NCBI GenBank assembly: GCA_021847855.1
Contig: JAJZOT010000100.1
Location: forward strand, 1 to 6,420
DNA: 6,420 nucleotides
Direction of reading: 5' to 3'
Origin: Thermoplasmata archaeon
GTDB lineage: Archaea; Thermoplasmatota; Thermoplasmata; Thermoplasmatales; Thermoplasmataceae
Under the pieces are notes generated by a model. It saw only the letters and a program-made list of their open reading frames with translations, was not told the DNA's origin and made no database searches. The position numbers were made by a program, and so were the translations under genes. This document shows positions 1-5,358 of the stretch, in pieces; the first letter of the stretch is position 1, and the number at the start of each line of letters is the position of its first letter.

Positions 1-1
1 A

Positions 2-589
2 GAGGAGGAAGCCAGGATTGCAAAGGAGCTTGAAGAAGCAAGGCAGAGGGAGGCGGAAGAACAGGCCCAAAACATTCCTGAACCACCTGCAGACGAGATA
101 ATAAACATTAAAGTCCCCGAACCTGAGCCTGCGCCTGAGAAGCCACCGGAACCAGTACAGGAAGTATTTATGGGATCGCTTGTTCCACTCGACACTTGGA
201 ATGCCATACGTGATAGGGTAGACAAGATTAACAGCGTTCTCAGAGAAGCCATAAGGGATAAGGAATGGTATGAACTGGTGCCAACATCGATCAAGGGTAC
301 CAACGAGTTCAAGATGTTTGACTATCTATACACCCGGAAATTCCTGCCCGACGAGGAGCTGGAGTGGGCATCTTCTCTTTACAATATCAGCCTTTCACGT
401 ATCTCTGTCTTTCTCGACGTCCACAAGAGCACGCTGCCAGATTCCAAGAAAGTCAAGAAGGCAGTGGATCACCTGATAAACAGGAGGAGAATAAAGGTAG
501 TCAAGATAGATCTCCAATTTATAAAGGACCAGGAGAAGGTTAAGAAGAAGCTCGCAAAGAAGATATCATGGAGACTTAAGAATGCCTGA
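2..589 (+). CDS. C-terminal part of a coiled-coil / Pro-Glu linker protein of unknown function (5' truncated by window)
   Basis: The reading frame is already open at base 2 and runs without a stop to TGA at 587-589, so 195 residues are visible and the true start lies outside the window. An ATG at 170 lies inside the frame and is probably not the start, because the 56 codons before it look coding. Visible residues 1-23 are Glu/Arg/Ala rich and probably a coiled coil. Residues 24-56 are a Pro/Glu linker with repeated PEP-like units. Residues 57-195 form a mixed, probably helical domain with a very basic end (RRRIKVVKID, then a Lys-rich tail). Base and codon use match the next two genes and it overlaps the next start by 8 bp, so the three are probably one transcript. 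I do not recognise the family. The coil plus linker plus basic end would suit a structural or DNA-associated protein of a mobile element, but that is a guess. Confidence 0.8.
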   Translation, partial: EEEARIAKELEEARQREAEEQAQNIPEPPADEIINIKVPEPEPAPEKPPEPVQEVFMGSLVPLDTWNAIRDRVDKINSVLREAIRDKEWYELVPTSIKGTNEFKMFDYLYTRKFLPDEELEWASSLYNISLSRISVFLDVHKSTLPDSKKVKKAVDHLINRRRIKVVKIDLQFIKDQEKVKKKLAKKISWRLKNA

Positions 590-989
590 TTTTACAGATG
601 AAATAAGGGATCAGTTCAGGCATGTGCGCATGATTGCAAGCCGGGGCGCTTGGAATGTGCTTGGGATCAACGAGTTGCTTAACTCTCTCTTCGCCCTCCA
701 CAAGCTACTGACAGACTATTATGATCCGCCTTACAGGCAGGTAAAAAGCGAAGTGGGCATCCGATATGCAGCGATATATTCCAGTCCCAATGATGATGAA
801 TTTATAACCGGGGCTTTAGGCATAGCCATGTATTGGCTGGGCGGAATCAGCGCACTTCTTGGCAGGAAAGGGTTCATGTCCGGAGACAGGACATTGGTAA
901 CTGAGGATGTCGTAGCGGAACGCCCTGAAGTGGAGAATCCTAATTTTGCTGATGATGATCCGCAGCCGGGCACAGCCGAAGGAGAATAG
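582..989 (+). CDS. 135-residue protein with a possible single membrane segment, function unknown
   Basis: It starts at ATG 582 inside the end of the upstream gene (8 bp overlap), with GGAG about eight bases upstream, which suggests coupled translation. Residues 1-73 are mixed and soluble-looking. Residues 75-94 (ITGALGIAMYWLGGISALLG) are hydrophobic and glycine rich, long enough for one membrane-spanning or membrane-inserted helix, followed by a basic GRK. From residue 102 the tail is acidic and probably disordered (many Asp, Glu, Pro). There is no signal peptide and there are no cysteines. It sits between the coiled-coil protein and the P-loop ATPase, seven bases before the latter, so it may work with that ATPase, perhaps as a membrane anchor; this is inferred from position only. 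I do not recognise the family. Confidence 0.8.
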   Translation: MPDFTDEIRDQFRHVRMIASRGAWNVLGINELLNSLFALHKLLTDYYDPPYRQVKSEVGIRYAAIYSSPNDDEFITGALGIAMYWLGGISALLGRKGFMSGDRTLVTEDVVAERPEVENPNFADDDPQPGTAEGE

Positions 990-996
990 GTATCGC

Positions 997-1989
997 ATGG
1001 ACGGGAACGACGAAACTGGCAGAGGAAGGAAGTTAGTTGATTCGGTTAATCTTAACCCTTTATTCACGCCACCTGAAGCTGCCAACAGTAAACTGGGCTT
1101 TCTTGAAAACTGGGCGCTGACAAGAAATAGGGATAGCAGGCCAGTCAACATAGTCTTCACTGGTGAGGGAGGATCTGGAAAGAGCCATTCTTCTATCAGG
1201 CTCGCCCTGAATATAGATCCAAATTTCTCTCTGAAGAACATTGTTTTTGATACTAAGTCATTTTTAAACAGGCTTAATGCGAACTTGCCTCCCGGGTCCG
1301 TCATTGTGTATGAGGAAGCTGGGAATGGGTTGAATGCGAAAAGGTGGCAGGACGAGCAGGTCATAATCTTTGGCGAAACCGCAGAAACAATGAGATACAG
1401 GGGCTACATGATATTCTTCACTGTACCTCGGCTGCCATTTATCGATAGCACCACAAGGCAGCTAGTCCAGATGCTCCTGGAATCCACATCAACAAAGGGC
1501 AGGATGAAAATGCTATTCATAACGCCTTCATCAGACAGGAATGATAACAAGCCCTGGTACCAGTACCCGAGATACCAGAAGTACGAGAATTACAGAATGG
1601 TGACGTATGAACACAGGTATGTGCAATTCGCAAAACTGCCCCGAAGAATATACATACCTTATGAACAGAAGAAGGACCGCATACTTTCTATGCGTTACAG
1701 GCAGAGCGAGGAAACGCTTCTGGAAAGCGAGAAGCCTATGATGGACACATCGAAGGAGAGGGGAATACGTCTCTCCTGTTCAAACTGCAATTACACCTTC
1801 CAATACACAAAGCCATCGTGGAAGGTTAAATGCCCTCGCTGTTCAATGCCATTGACCATCCCTCAAACACTTCTTCCATTTGTTGGTATAGAACATGATC
1901 CGATTGTCTATGCGCCTAGTGGCGGTCTTGGAAGCTATGGCGGTGCAGGTGCATCCATAGGGCCCTCAGACAACGGCATAGCACCGTGA
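997..1989 (+). CDS. P-loop ATPase with C-terminal zinc ribbon, probable DNA packaging/transfer type ATPase of an archaeal element
   Basis: From ATG 997 the protein has 330 residues. Walker A is GEGGSGKS at residues 56-63, after the strand VNIVFT. Walker B is VIVYEEAG at 102-109, with Glu-Glu where Asp-Glu is more usual. Then come NAKRW (113-117), MRYRG (132-136) and the strand MIFFTVP (138-144), an order typical of the P-loop ATPases common in archaeal viruses and plasmids (HerA/FtsK-like or Zot-like; which one I cannot settle). Near the end Cys261, Cys264, Cys279 and Cys282 form two CxxC knuckles of a zinc ribbon. A Gly/Ser-rich tail follows. TTG 946 and ATG 952/955 are in frame upstream but would extend into the previous gene; ATG 997 lies seven bases after its stop and has GGAG about twelve bases before it. 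Energising DNA packaging or transfer is inferred. It ends the three-gene block. Confidence 0.85.
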   Translation: MDGNDETGRGRKLVDSVNLNPLFTPPEAANSKLGFLENWALTRNRDSRPVNIVFTGEGGSGKSHSSIRLALNIDPNFSLKNIVFDTKSFLNRLNANLPPGSVIVYEEAGNGLNAKRWQDEQVIIFGETAETMRYRGYMIFFTVPRLPFIDSTTRQLVQMLLESTSTKGRMKMLFITPSSDRNDNKPWYQYPRYQKYENYRMVTYEHRYVQFAKLPRRIYIPYEQKKDRILSMRYRQSEETLLESEKPMMDTSKERGIRLSCSNCNYTFQYTKPSWKVKCPRCSMPLTIPQTLLPFVGIEHDPIVYAPSGGLGSYGGAGASIGPSDNGIAP

Positions 1990-2042
1990 TAGTAGCACAG
2001 TGCTATTATCTCATGAAAGTATCAATTTTGTGCCACTATCAC
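1986..2042 (+). repeat. Three-armed inverted repeat at the 3' end of the ATPase gene
   Basis: Arm A, GATAGTAGCAC (1988-1998), can pair with arm B, GTGCTATTATC (2000-2010), with one mismatch that is a G-U pair in RNA. The extended arm A, GTGATAGTAGCAC (1986-1998), can instead pair with arm C, GTGCCACTATCAC (2030-2042), again with one mismatch. The arms overlap the ATPase stop codon at 1987-1989. The pairings exclude each other. Possible roles are an mRNA 3' end structure ahead of the T-tract at 2094, or binding sites for a DNA-binding protein. Confidence 0.6.
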
Positions 2043-2093
2043 GTTTTGATGAATCTCTAAAAGATTAAATATATAATGCGACACCGGAAAAAT

Positions 2094-2117
2094 TTTGTTT
2101 TATTTATTTTTTTTTCA
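2094..2117 (+). terminator. T-rich terminator after the ATPase block
   Basis: A run of T-rich DNA (TTTTGTTTTATTTA, then nine T in a row at 2107-2115) lies about 100 bases after the ATPase stop. Archaeal RNA polymerase ends transcription at such T-tracts without needing a hairpin, so this is the likely end of the left + strand block. Confidence 0.6.
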
Positions 2118-2407
2118 GTATCAGCTTTTGACAACATTGTTCGACTTTGTTTTTGTATATTCCATAACTTTGAAGGTCTTGCCTTGACACTTAACCAACC
2201 TTCGACGGTTTTGAGAGACCTGTTAAACCTGATCATCAAAACATCGTATTTGAGAAAATTCGGCTCCATTAATCCTGTCGATAGAAGATTGTTAAAGATA
2301 ATTAATGGTAGTCACCAATTAACGTGGCTTAAATGAATTGTAATCAATTCATACTATAATAAGCCATTAGACTGGCTCAGCGTCTAATCAGAAGGCGTGT
2401 TTCTTCA
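2118..2407. other. AT-rich non-coding stretch with two perfect inverted repeats
   Basis: I see no convincing gene here. Open frames exist on both strands but lack ribosome sites and typical composition. Two perfect inverted repeats lie close together: ATGAATTG (2333-2340), TAAT loop, CAATTCAT (2345-2352); and ATTAGAC (2366-2372), nine-base loop, GTCTAAT (2382-2388). They could be protein binding sites, parts of a replication origin, or the scar of an element boundary; nothing in the sequence decides between these. Confidence 0.4.
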
Positions 2408-2408
2408 T

Positions 2409-2461
2409 GATATATAAAGGTTGATGGAAAAAAGTTCCACATGTATATACAAATGTTCCAC
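2409..2461 (+). promoter_or_regulatory. Possible TATA box with GTTCCAC direct repeats
   Basis: GATATATAAAGG (2409-2420) is a good archaeal TATA-box match, predicting a start near 2440, but no gene starts there. GTTCCAC occurs at 2434-2440 and again at 2455-2461, 21 bp apart (two helical turns), with the palindrome TGTATATACA (2442-2451) between them. This may be an upstream promoter or regulator site for the gene at 2546, or a short untranslated transcript; the call is uncertain. Confidence 0.35.
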
Positions 2462-2495
2462 TACTTTTTACTGGAAAAAAAGTTTCTGAAGAAGT

Positions 2496-2532
2496 TAATT
2501 GTACAATTACCAAGATTTTAAATGTACAATTA
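2496..2532 (+). promoter_or_regulatory. Leaderless promoter with two operator copies around its TATA box
   Basis: TTTTAAAT (2516-2523) is centred about 26-27 bases before ATG 2546, the distance expected if transcription starts at the start codon. The perfect 14-bp palindrome TAATTGTACAATTA (2496-2509) lies just upstream. Its half TGTACAATTA is repeated exactly at 2523-2532, overlapping the box and the region downstream of it; the two GTAC centres are 23 bp apart. A protein bound here would block the TATA-binding protein. The gene product is a likely ribbon-helix-helix protein, so autorepression is the simplest reading. Confidence 0.6.
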
Positions 2533-2545
2533 AAATTCCCTGAAC

Positions 2546-2893
2546 ATGAAAATGACAAGAGAAGAGCTGGCGAGAGGCATGCTAGAAATGAAGAAAATGG
2601 CAGAGCGGATGAAAACGGATCCTGAATATCGCGCAAAGATGGAGCAGGAACAAAAAGAGTATGAGGAGAGAGCTGCCCGAAGGGAAAAACAACCAAGAAG
2701 AGTCTCGGTAAGGAAAGAGACCGTTCGACGTATCCAGGATTTCTATTGGCACGTTGCGAGATATCGGGATGAAACAGAATTGATCCACAGAATGGAAAAA
2801 ATGGGAAAACAGGGGCATGGAGAATCAATAGATGATGCGGTCAACTTCATGTTGGATGTGTTTGAGCAAGTATGCGAATATAGCAAGTGGTAA
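2546..2893 (+). CDS. Probable ribbon-helix-helix-type DNA-binding regulator with an N-terminal coiled coil
   Basis: The protein has 115 residues. Residues 1-50 are highly charged, Met/Glu/Lys/Arg rich, and probably one long helix or coiled coil. From residue 51, RRVSVRKETVRRIQDFY fits the basic strand and first helix of a ribbon-helix-helix fold. ESIDDAVNFMLDVFEQV (93-109) fits the second helix, with a longer than usual linker between them. ATG 2546 is preferred over the ATG two codons later because it sits 26-27 bases after a TATA box, giving a leaderless message. Two copies of TGTACAATTA flank that box, so the protein may repress its own gene. It converges with the gene ending at 2904, with ten bases between the stops. 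The fold is judged by eye, with no close family recognised; an antitoxin-like role is also possible, though no toxin partner is next to it. Confidence 0.75.
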   Translation: MKMTREELARGMLEMKKMAERMKTDPEYRAKMEQEQKEYEERAARREKQPRRVSVRKETVRRIQDFYWHVARYRDETELIHRMEKMGKQGHGESIDDAVNFMLDVFEQVCEYSKW

Positions 2894-2903
2894 AGATGTT
2901 CTA

Positions 2904-3260
2904 CTATTTCCGGCCTTTCAGGTGAGGATCAGCTTTGTGTTCAAATTTGTTGGCTATTTCATGTGCACGAGTGTATGGCAACTTATCCCTCTCGCGCAGA
3001 TTAATTTCTGTCATTTCGTGGACGTCCAACCTTTTACGCTTTTCAGGGTTTGTCCACCAATCCCTGCGTACAATGATGGTGTTGGGCTTGATATGGTACT
3101 TCTTCGACATCCGAGGCTCCAGCCAGTTGAGGGCAATGTAATCCCCCATTTCTTTTCTTGACCTGACGACGAATCGAACCTTGATCCGCTTCTTGCCGTC
3201 TTTTATCCAGAATATACGTTTCGGCTTCTTTTTCCCGGAGGCTTTCTTCCTGCCAAACAT
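2904..3260 (-). CDS. Small basic protein with HExxE motif, function unknown (second gene of a two-gene operon)
   Basis: From ATG 3260 the protein has 118 residues, very rich in Lys and Arg. ATG 3260 is chosen because GGAGG lies four to eight bases upstream; an ATG at 3290 in the same frame lacks such a site and would overlap the upstream gene. Residues 1-25 are a basic tail, 26-70 look like beta strands (RIKVRFVVRS, NTIIVRRDWW), and the end carries HEMTE (81-85) followed by LPYTRAHEIANKFE (94-107). The His-Glu-x-x-Glu plus Ala-His pattern suggests metal binding, possibly a degenerate peptidase-like site, but the normal HExxH is absent, so I do not call an enzyme. It starts two bases after the stop of the membrane protein gene, so the two are co-transcribed. 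Confidence 0.75.
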   Translation of the reverse strand: MFGRKKASGKKKPKRIFWIKDGKKRIKVRFVVRSRKEMGDYIALNWLEPRMSKKYHIKPNTIIVRRDWWTNPEKRKRLDVHEMTEINLRERDKLPYTRAHEIANKFEHKADPHLKGRK

Positions 3261-3283
3261 GATTACCTCCTCCTGACAGGAGG
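3258..3283 (-). promoter_or_regulatory. Ribosome site partly held in a hairpin at the operon junction
   Basis: On the minus-strand message CCTCCT (3283-3278), loop GTC, AGGAGG (3274-3269) form a perfect six-pair stem. The AGGAGG arm is the upstream half of the ribosome site AGGAGGAGGT that serves ATG 3260. The hairpin lies in the last codons of the upstream membrane protein gene, so ribosomes finishing that gene would open it. This would couple the output of the two genes. Confidence 0.5.
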
Positions 3284-3532
3284 GCGCCATCCTTCCCTTT
3301 TCATTCGGCTCCTGGTATCTGCCCTTATGGATTTATAGATCTTCTGTTCAGCATCTGAAAATGTCGCATAGATGACCAGGGATGCAAATATACCGATGAT
3401 GCTCAAGGCCACAATTACAGTAACTTCATATTCGGTGATGTGAAACTCGAAGATCCCGAAATATGATTCAATGAACCCAAAAAGGAAACTGCTTGTTATG
3501 GATGCGAGATATAGCATAGGATCTTTCAACAT
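3263..3532 (-). CDS. Small membrane protein with two predicted helices, function unknown
   Basis: From ATG 3532 the protein has 89 residues. Two hydrophobic segments, about 6-28 and 36-58, are separated by a short polar turn with His and Glu (FHITEYE). The C-terminal 30 residues are strongly basic (ending PPVRRR), so the tail is probably cytoplasmic. TTG codons at 3550 and 3544 are in frame and could also start the protein. ATG 3532 is preferred since the TATA box at 3577-3586 predicts a transcript start near 3555, leaving about 23 bases that contain GAGGGGTTGAGG; TTG 3544 would be the best alternative. It is the first gene of an operon with the HExxE protein. The small two-helix, basic-tail layout recalls small membrane proteins of archaeal viruses, but I recognise no family. 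Confidence 0.7.
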   Translation of the reverse strand: MLKDPMLYLASITSSFLFGFIESYFGIFEFHITEYEVTVIVALSIIGIFASLVIYATFSDAEQKIYKSIRADTRSRMKREGWRPPVRRR

Positions 3533-3576
3533 CTTTGTGTTCAACCTCAACCCCTCTCATTAGACTATGCATGATC

Positions 3577-3586
3577 TATAATATAT
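3577..3586 (-). promoter_or_regulatory. Promoter of the minus-strand operon
   Basis: On the minus strand ATATATTATA is a TATA-box match whose centre predicts transcription starting near 3555, just before the GAGAGGGG ribosome-site region of the membrane protein gene. Confidence 0.5.
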
Positions 3587-3608
3587 GTTTGGATGCAAAT
3601 GACTCACT

Positions 3609-3626
3609 TTGATACAATAGTATCAA
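3609..3626. repeat. Perfect inverted repeat in the divergent intergenic region
   Basis: TTGATAC (3609-3615), AATA, GTATCAA (3620-3626) form a perfect 7-bp inverted repeat. It lies between the minus-strand operon promoter and the recombinase-side sites and is a likely regulator binding site. Its sequence differs from the GTCATTA sites nearby, so a different protein may use it. Confidence 0.5.
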
Positions 3627-3674
3627 ATTTTAATAAACCCTCAAAATAAGATCGAGTCGCCTCTAGAATTGCCT

Positions 3675-3759
3675 GTCATTAAAATTAGAATTTTAATAAC
3701 GTCATTAAATGGTAGAAAATAATAACACCTGTGTCATTATTTCTTGATATAAAAATGAC
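3675..3759. promoter_or_regulatory. Three-site inverted-repeat array, candidate res site / operator of the serine recombinase
   Basis: Three sites each begin with GTCATTA and end with its inverted form. Site 1 is 3675-3700 (26 bp): GTCATTAAAATT and AATTTTAATAAC pair over 12 bp with one mismatch around AG. Site 2 is 3701-3726 (26 bp), directly abutting, with GTCATTA and TAATAAC ends. Site 3 is 3733-3759 (27 bp), with GTCATTATT and AAAAATGAC ends (eight of nine match), and overlaps the recombinase start codon. Resolvases of the Tn3/gamma-delta type bind as dimers to three inverted-repeat sites of about this size next to their own gene, so recombination and self-regulation at this site are likely. 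TTTTAATA at 3691-3698 and the A/T-rich stretch at 3716-3726 are possible TATA boxes within it. Confidence 0.6.
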
Positions 3760-4375
3760 ACTCGCTTTTGGGTATGTTCGGGCATCAACAAGTGAAGAAG
3801 TCAAGCAAGGATCAAACGAAAGACAAAAAGAGATACTCGAGAGATTTTTCAAAGATAGAAATTGGGAGTACAGGATCTATGAAGATAGGGCAAAGTCGGG
3901 TGCCAACATGGAAAGAGAGGATTTCAGGCGAATGGAAAAAGACATTGATGCCTTGAAGCCCCATGCCATTGTGGTAACCAAGATAGACCGCTATGCCAGA
4001 TCCCTCATAGATCTCCTTAACTCGATTCAGCAGTTAGAACAAAAAGGCGTAGGGTTTATTTCCATTCAGGATAGCGGCATCGACACCACATCACCAAATG
4101 GGCGGCTCCTTCTCCAAATCCTGGGGGCATTTGCTGAATTTGAAAGAACCATGATAAATTCAAGGACCTCTGCAGGAAGGGAAAAAGCGAAGGCAAAAGG
4201 CGTTAAGTTTGGCAGGCCGTCGCTGAAAACCTCAAAGTTTAATGGAGGGAAATACATAGATCCAAAAAAGGTAAAGGAGCTTAAGGAAAGAGGGATGAGT
4301 GCCAGGGCTATCTCAAGGTTAATGGAATGTTCCATAACACCAGTGCTGAAAATACTGAAGGAAGGGCAGATATAA
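3755..4375 (+). CDS. Small serine recombinase of the resolvase/invertase type
   Basis: The protein has 206 residues. The N-terminal catalytic domain (about 1-140) begins GYVRAST, with Ser11 as the expected nucleophile and Arg9 beside it. KIDRYARS (76-83) gives the conserved Asp78, Arg79 and Arg82 of the active site; SGAN, GIDTTSPNGRLLLQILGAFAEFER and the Arg-rich start of the long dimer helix follow. GVKFGRP (149-155) closes the domain, and residues 170-203 form a helix-turn-helix for DNA binding. This is the usual length for resolvases and invertases and far too short for a large integrase. ATG 3755 is chosen because family members start a few residues before GYxR; GTG 3731 would add eight residues. 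All catalytic residues I can check are present, so the enzyme looks active. Three inverted-repeat sites lie right at its start, its likely substrate and operator. It would resolve multimers, invert DNA or move the element. Confidence 0.93.
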   Translation: MTLAFGYVRASTSEEVKQGSNERQKEILERFFKDRNWEYRIYEDRAKSGANMEREDFRRMEKDIDALKPHAIVVTKIDRYARSLIDLLNSIQQLEQKGVGFISIQDSGIDTTSPNGRLLLQILGAFAEFERTMINSRTSAGREKAKAKGVKFGRPSLKTSKFNGGKYIDPKKVKELKERGMSARAISRLMECSITPVLKILKEGQI

Positions 4376-4506
4376 GCCGGAGAACAATAAAGAATCCGAT
4401 CACAGGAAAGAGCTACACCGTGATTGAGCGAAGACCGTCATTATCGACCATCAAAAACATTAGAAGTTTGTGGCGGCAAAGGGGTAGAGGAAAAAAGTAC
4501 TGGTAA
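4327..4506 (+). CDS. 59-residue basic protein overlapping the recombinase end
   Basis: An open frame from ATG 4327 to TAA 4504-4506 overlaps the last 49 bases of the recombinase gene in another frame. The first 17 residues lie in the overlap and may be chance; a usable ATG, GTG or TTG after GGAAGG at 4360 is missing, so the exact start is unsure. The part beyond the overlap looks like real protein: RTIKNPITGKSYTVIERR (19-36), then a basic segment ending in LWRQRGRGKKYW. The NPxTGKxY start with a basic Trp-containing end resembles small conserved proteins I recall from archaeal genomes, but I cannot name a family. The strong positive charge suits nucleic acid binding. It fills an otherwise unexplained gap between the recombinase and the next promoter. 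Confidence 0.5.
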   Translation: MFHNTSAENTEGRADISRRTIKNPITGKSYTVIERRPSLSTIKNIRSLWRQRGRGKKYW

Positions 4507-4514
4507 TATCCAAA

Positions 4515-4522
4515 CTTATATA
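4515..4522 (+). promoter_or_regulatory. Promoter of the 4561 gene
   Basis: TTATATAT is a TATA-box match predicting a transcript start near 4545. That leaves a leader of about 16 bases carrying GAGGT four bases before the TTG start at 4561. Confidence 0.6.
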
Positions 4523-4560
4523 TGAGTCAAGCGGTTCATTGCCATGAGGAGTTGAGGTAG

Positions 4561-5352
4561 TTGGCCAAGAAGTTTTATTCGAAGGGAAAGGGCGCAAATC
4601 GAAAGGTTATACCTATCAGCGATAAGAAAGGTGCAAAACAAATAGAAACAATCGGCTACGTTATAACTTTCCCTGTAGAAAAAATGAGCGAACCAGAAAG
4701 AGAATTTGAAACATCAAAAGAATATGTTTACAAAAAACTTGATGCTGCTCAGGATCTCATGGATTTTACCAGACCTTACGATACGGCTGATTTTAGGGAA
4801 TACCCTGGCTTGGAGGAAGTGAGTAAATACCTTAAGGATTCGCACACCATCGCAAAGAACGCTGCGCTGAATGCCAAACTCCTAATGGAGAAACATGGCG
4901 GCGGTGTTGGGCCGTTAGTACAGTCTATCCATAACAGTATACATGAAACAATCAAATTGAACTATGAAGCGTATATGGGAATAGACAAAATCATCAAGAA
5001 CAAAGAGAAAGATGATTATATGAACAAAGAAGTGAAAACTTACGACCATATAGGGAAAGGTGAGGACATGAGGACTGTTCCGGCTTATTCACTGCATGAA
5101 GGTTATTCGCTTCCAAGCATAATGGCAGATATTACAGATGTCGAAGAAGATCTCTATAATGCCGATAGCATCCTGATGAGAACGTTCCTGGATATGAGGA
5201 GAGCGCATTACAGAGAACGGCAGAAGACCTTGATCGACAGCCCTAAGAGTCACGGTCATGGCGAAATGAGGGTTGTTGGAGATATATCTATGGTCTATAA
5301 CCCTGATGGCAGCCTTAGAATCAAGGAATTTTCCAGGGACATTCTACCGTAG
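4561..5352 (+). CDS. 263-residue hypothetical protein
   Basis: It starts at TTG 4561, with GAGGT about four bases upstream and a TATA box at 4515; the nearby ATG 4544 is followed by a stop after three codons. The N-terminus (KFYSKGKGANRKVIPI, about 4-19) is basic with a pattern of short strands. The centre (about 50-160) is mostly helical and charged, with DAAQDLMDFTRPYDTADF and a glycine patch HGGGVGP. A second half with many His, Glu, Asp and Arg residues (HYRERQKTLIDSPKSHGHGEM) follows, and the C-terminus is strand-like. There is no signal peptide, membrane segment or catalytic motif I can name. It heads a two-gene unit with the 54-residue protein, six bases downstream. I do not recognise the family; a cytoplasmic, element-specific protein is all that can be said. 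Confidence 0.8.
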   Translation: MAKKFYSKGKGANRKVIPISDKKGAKQIETIGYVITFPVEKMSEPEREFETSKEYVYKKLDAAQDLMDFTRPYDTADFREYPGLEEVSKYLKDSHTIAKNAALNAKLLMEKHGGGVGPLVQSIHNSIHETIKLNYEAYMGIDKIIKNKEKDDYMNKEVKTYDHIGKGEDMRTVPAYSLHEGYSLPSIMADITDVEEDLYNADSILMRTFLDMRRAHYRERQKTLIDSPKSHGHGEMRVVGDISMVYNPDGSLRIKEFSRDILP

Positions 5353-5358
5353 GTATTA

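Noticed and set aside
816..1364. 182-codon minus-strand frame
   Set aside because: It lies entirely opposite two well-supported + strand genes whose motifs, such as Walker A, are real; it is an antisense shadow.
2076..2336. 86-codon + strand frame in the AT-rich gap
   Set aside because: It begins within an A/T-rich, T-tract region, has no ribosome site, is rich in Phe/Ile/Leu from poly-T sequence, and shows no domain pattern.
2361..2400. tRNA fragment as an attachment site
   Set aside because: GGCTCAG and a nearby hairpin resemble a tRNA D-arm at first sight, but the loop is nine bases, and no acceptor stem, T-arm or anticodon arm can be built.
2388..2828. 146-codon minus-strand frame
   Set aside because: It runs opposite the regulator gene and through its promoter and operators; its Phe/Ser/Leu-rich content mirrors the Lys/Glu/Arg codons of the + strand.
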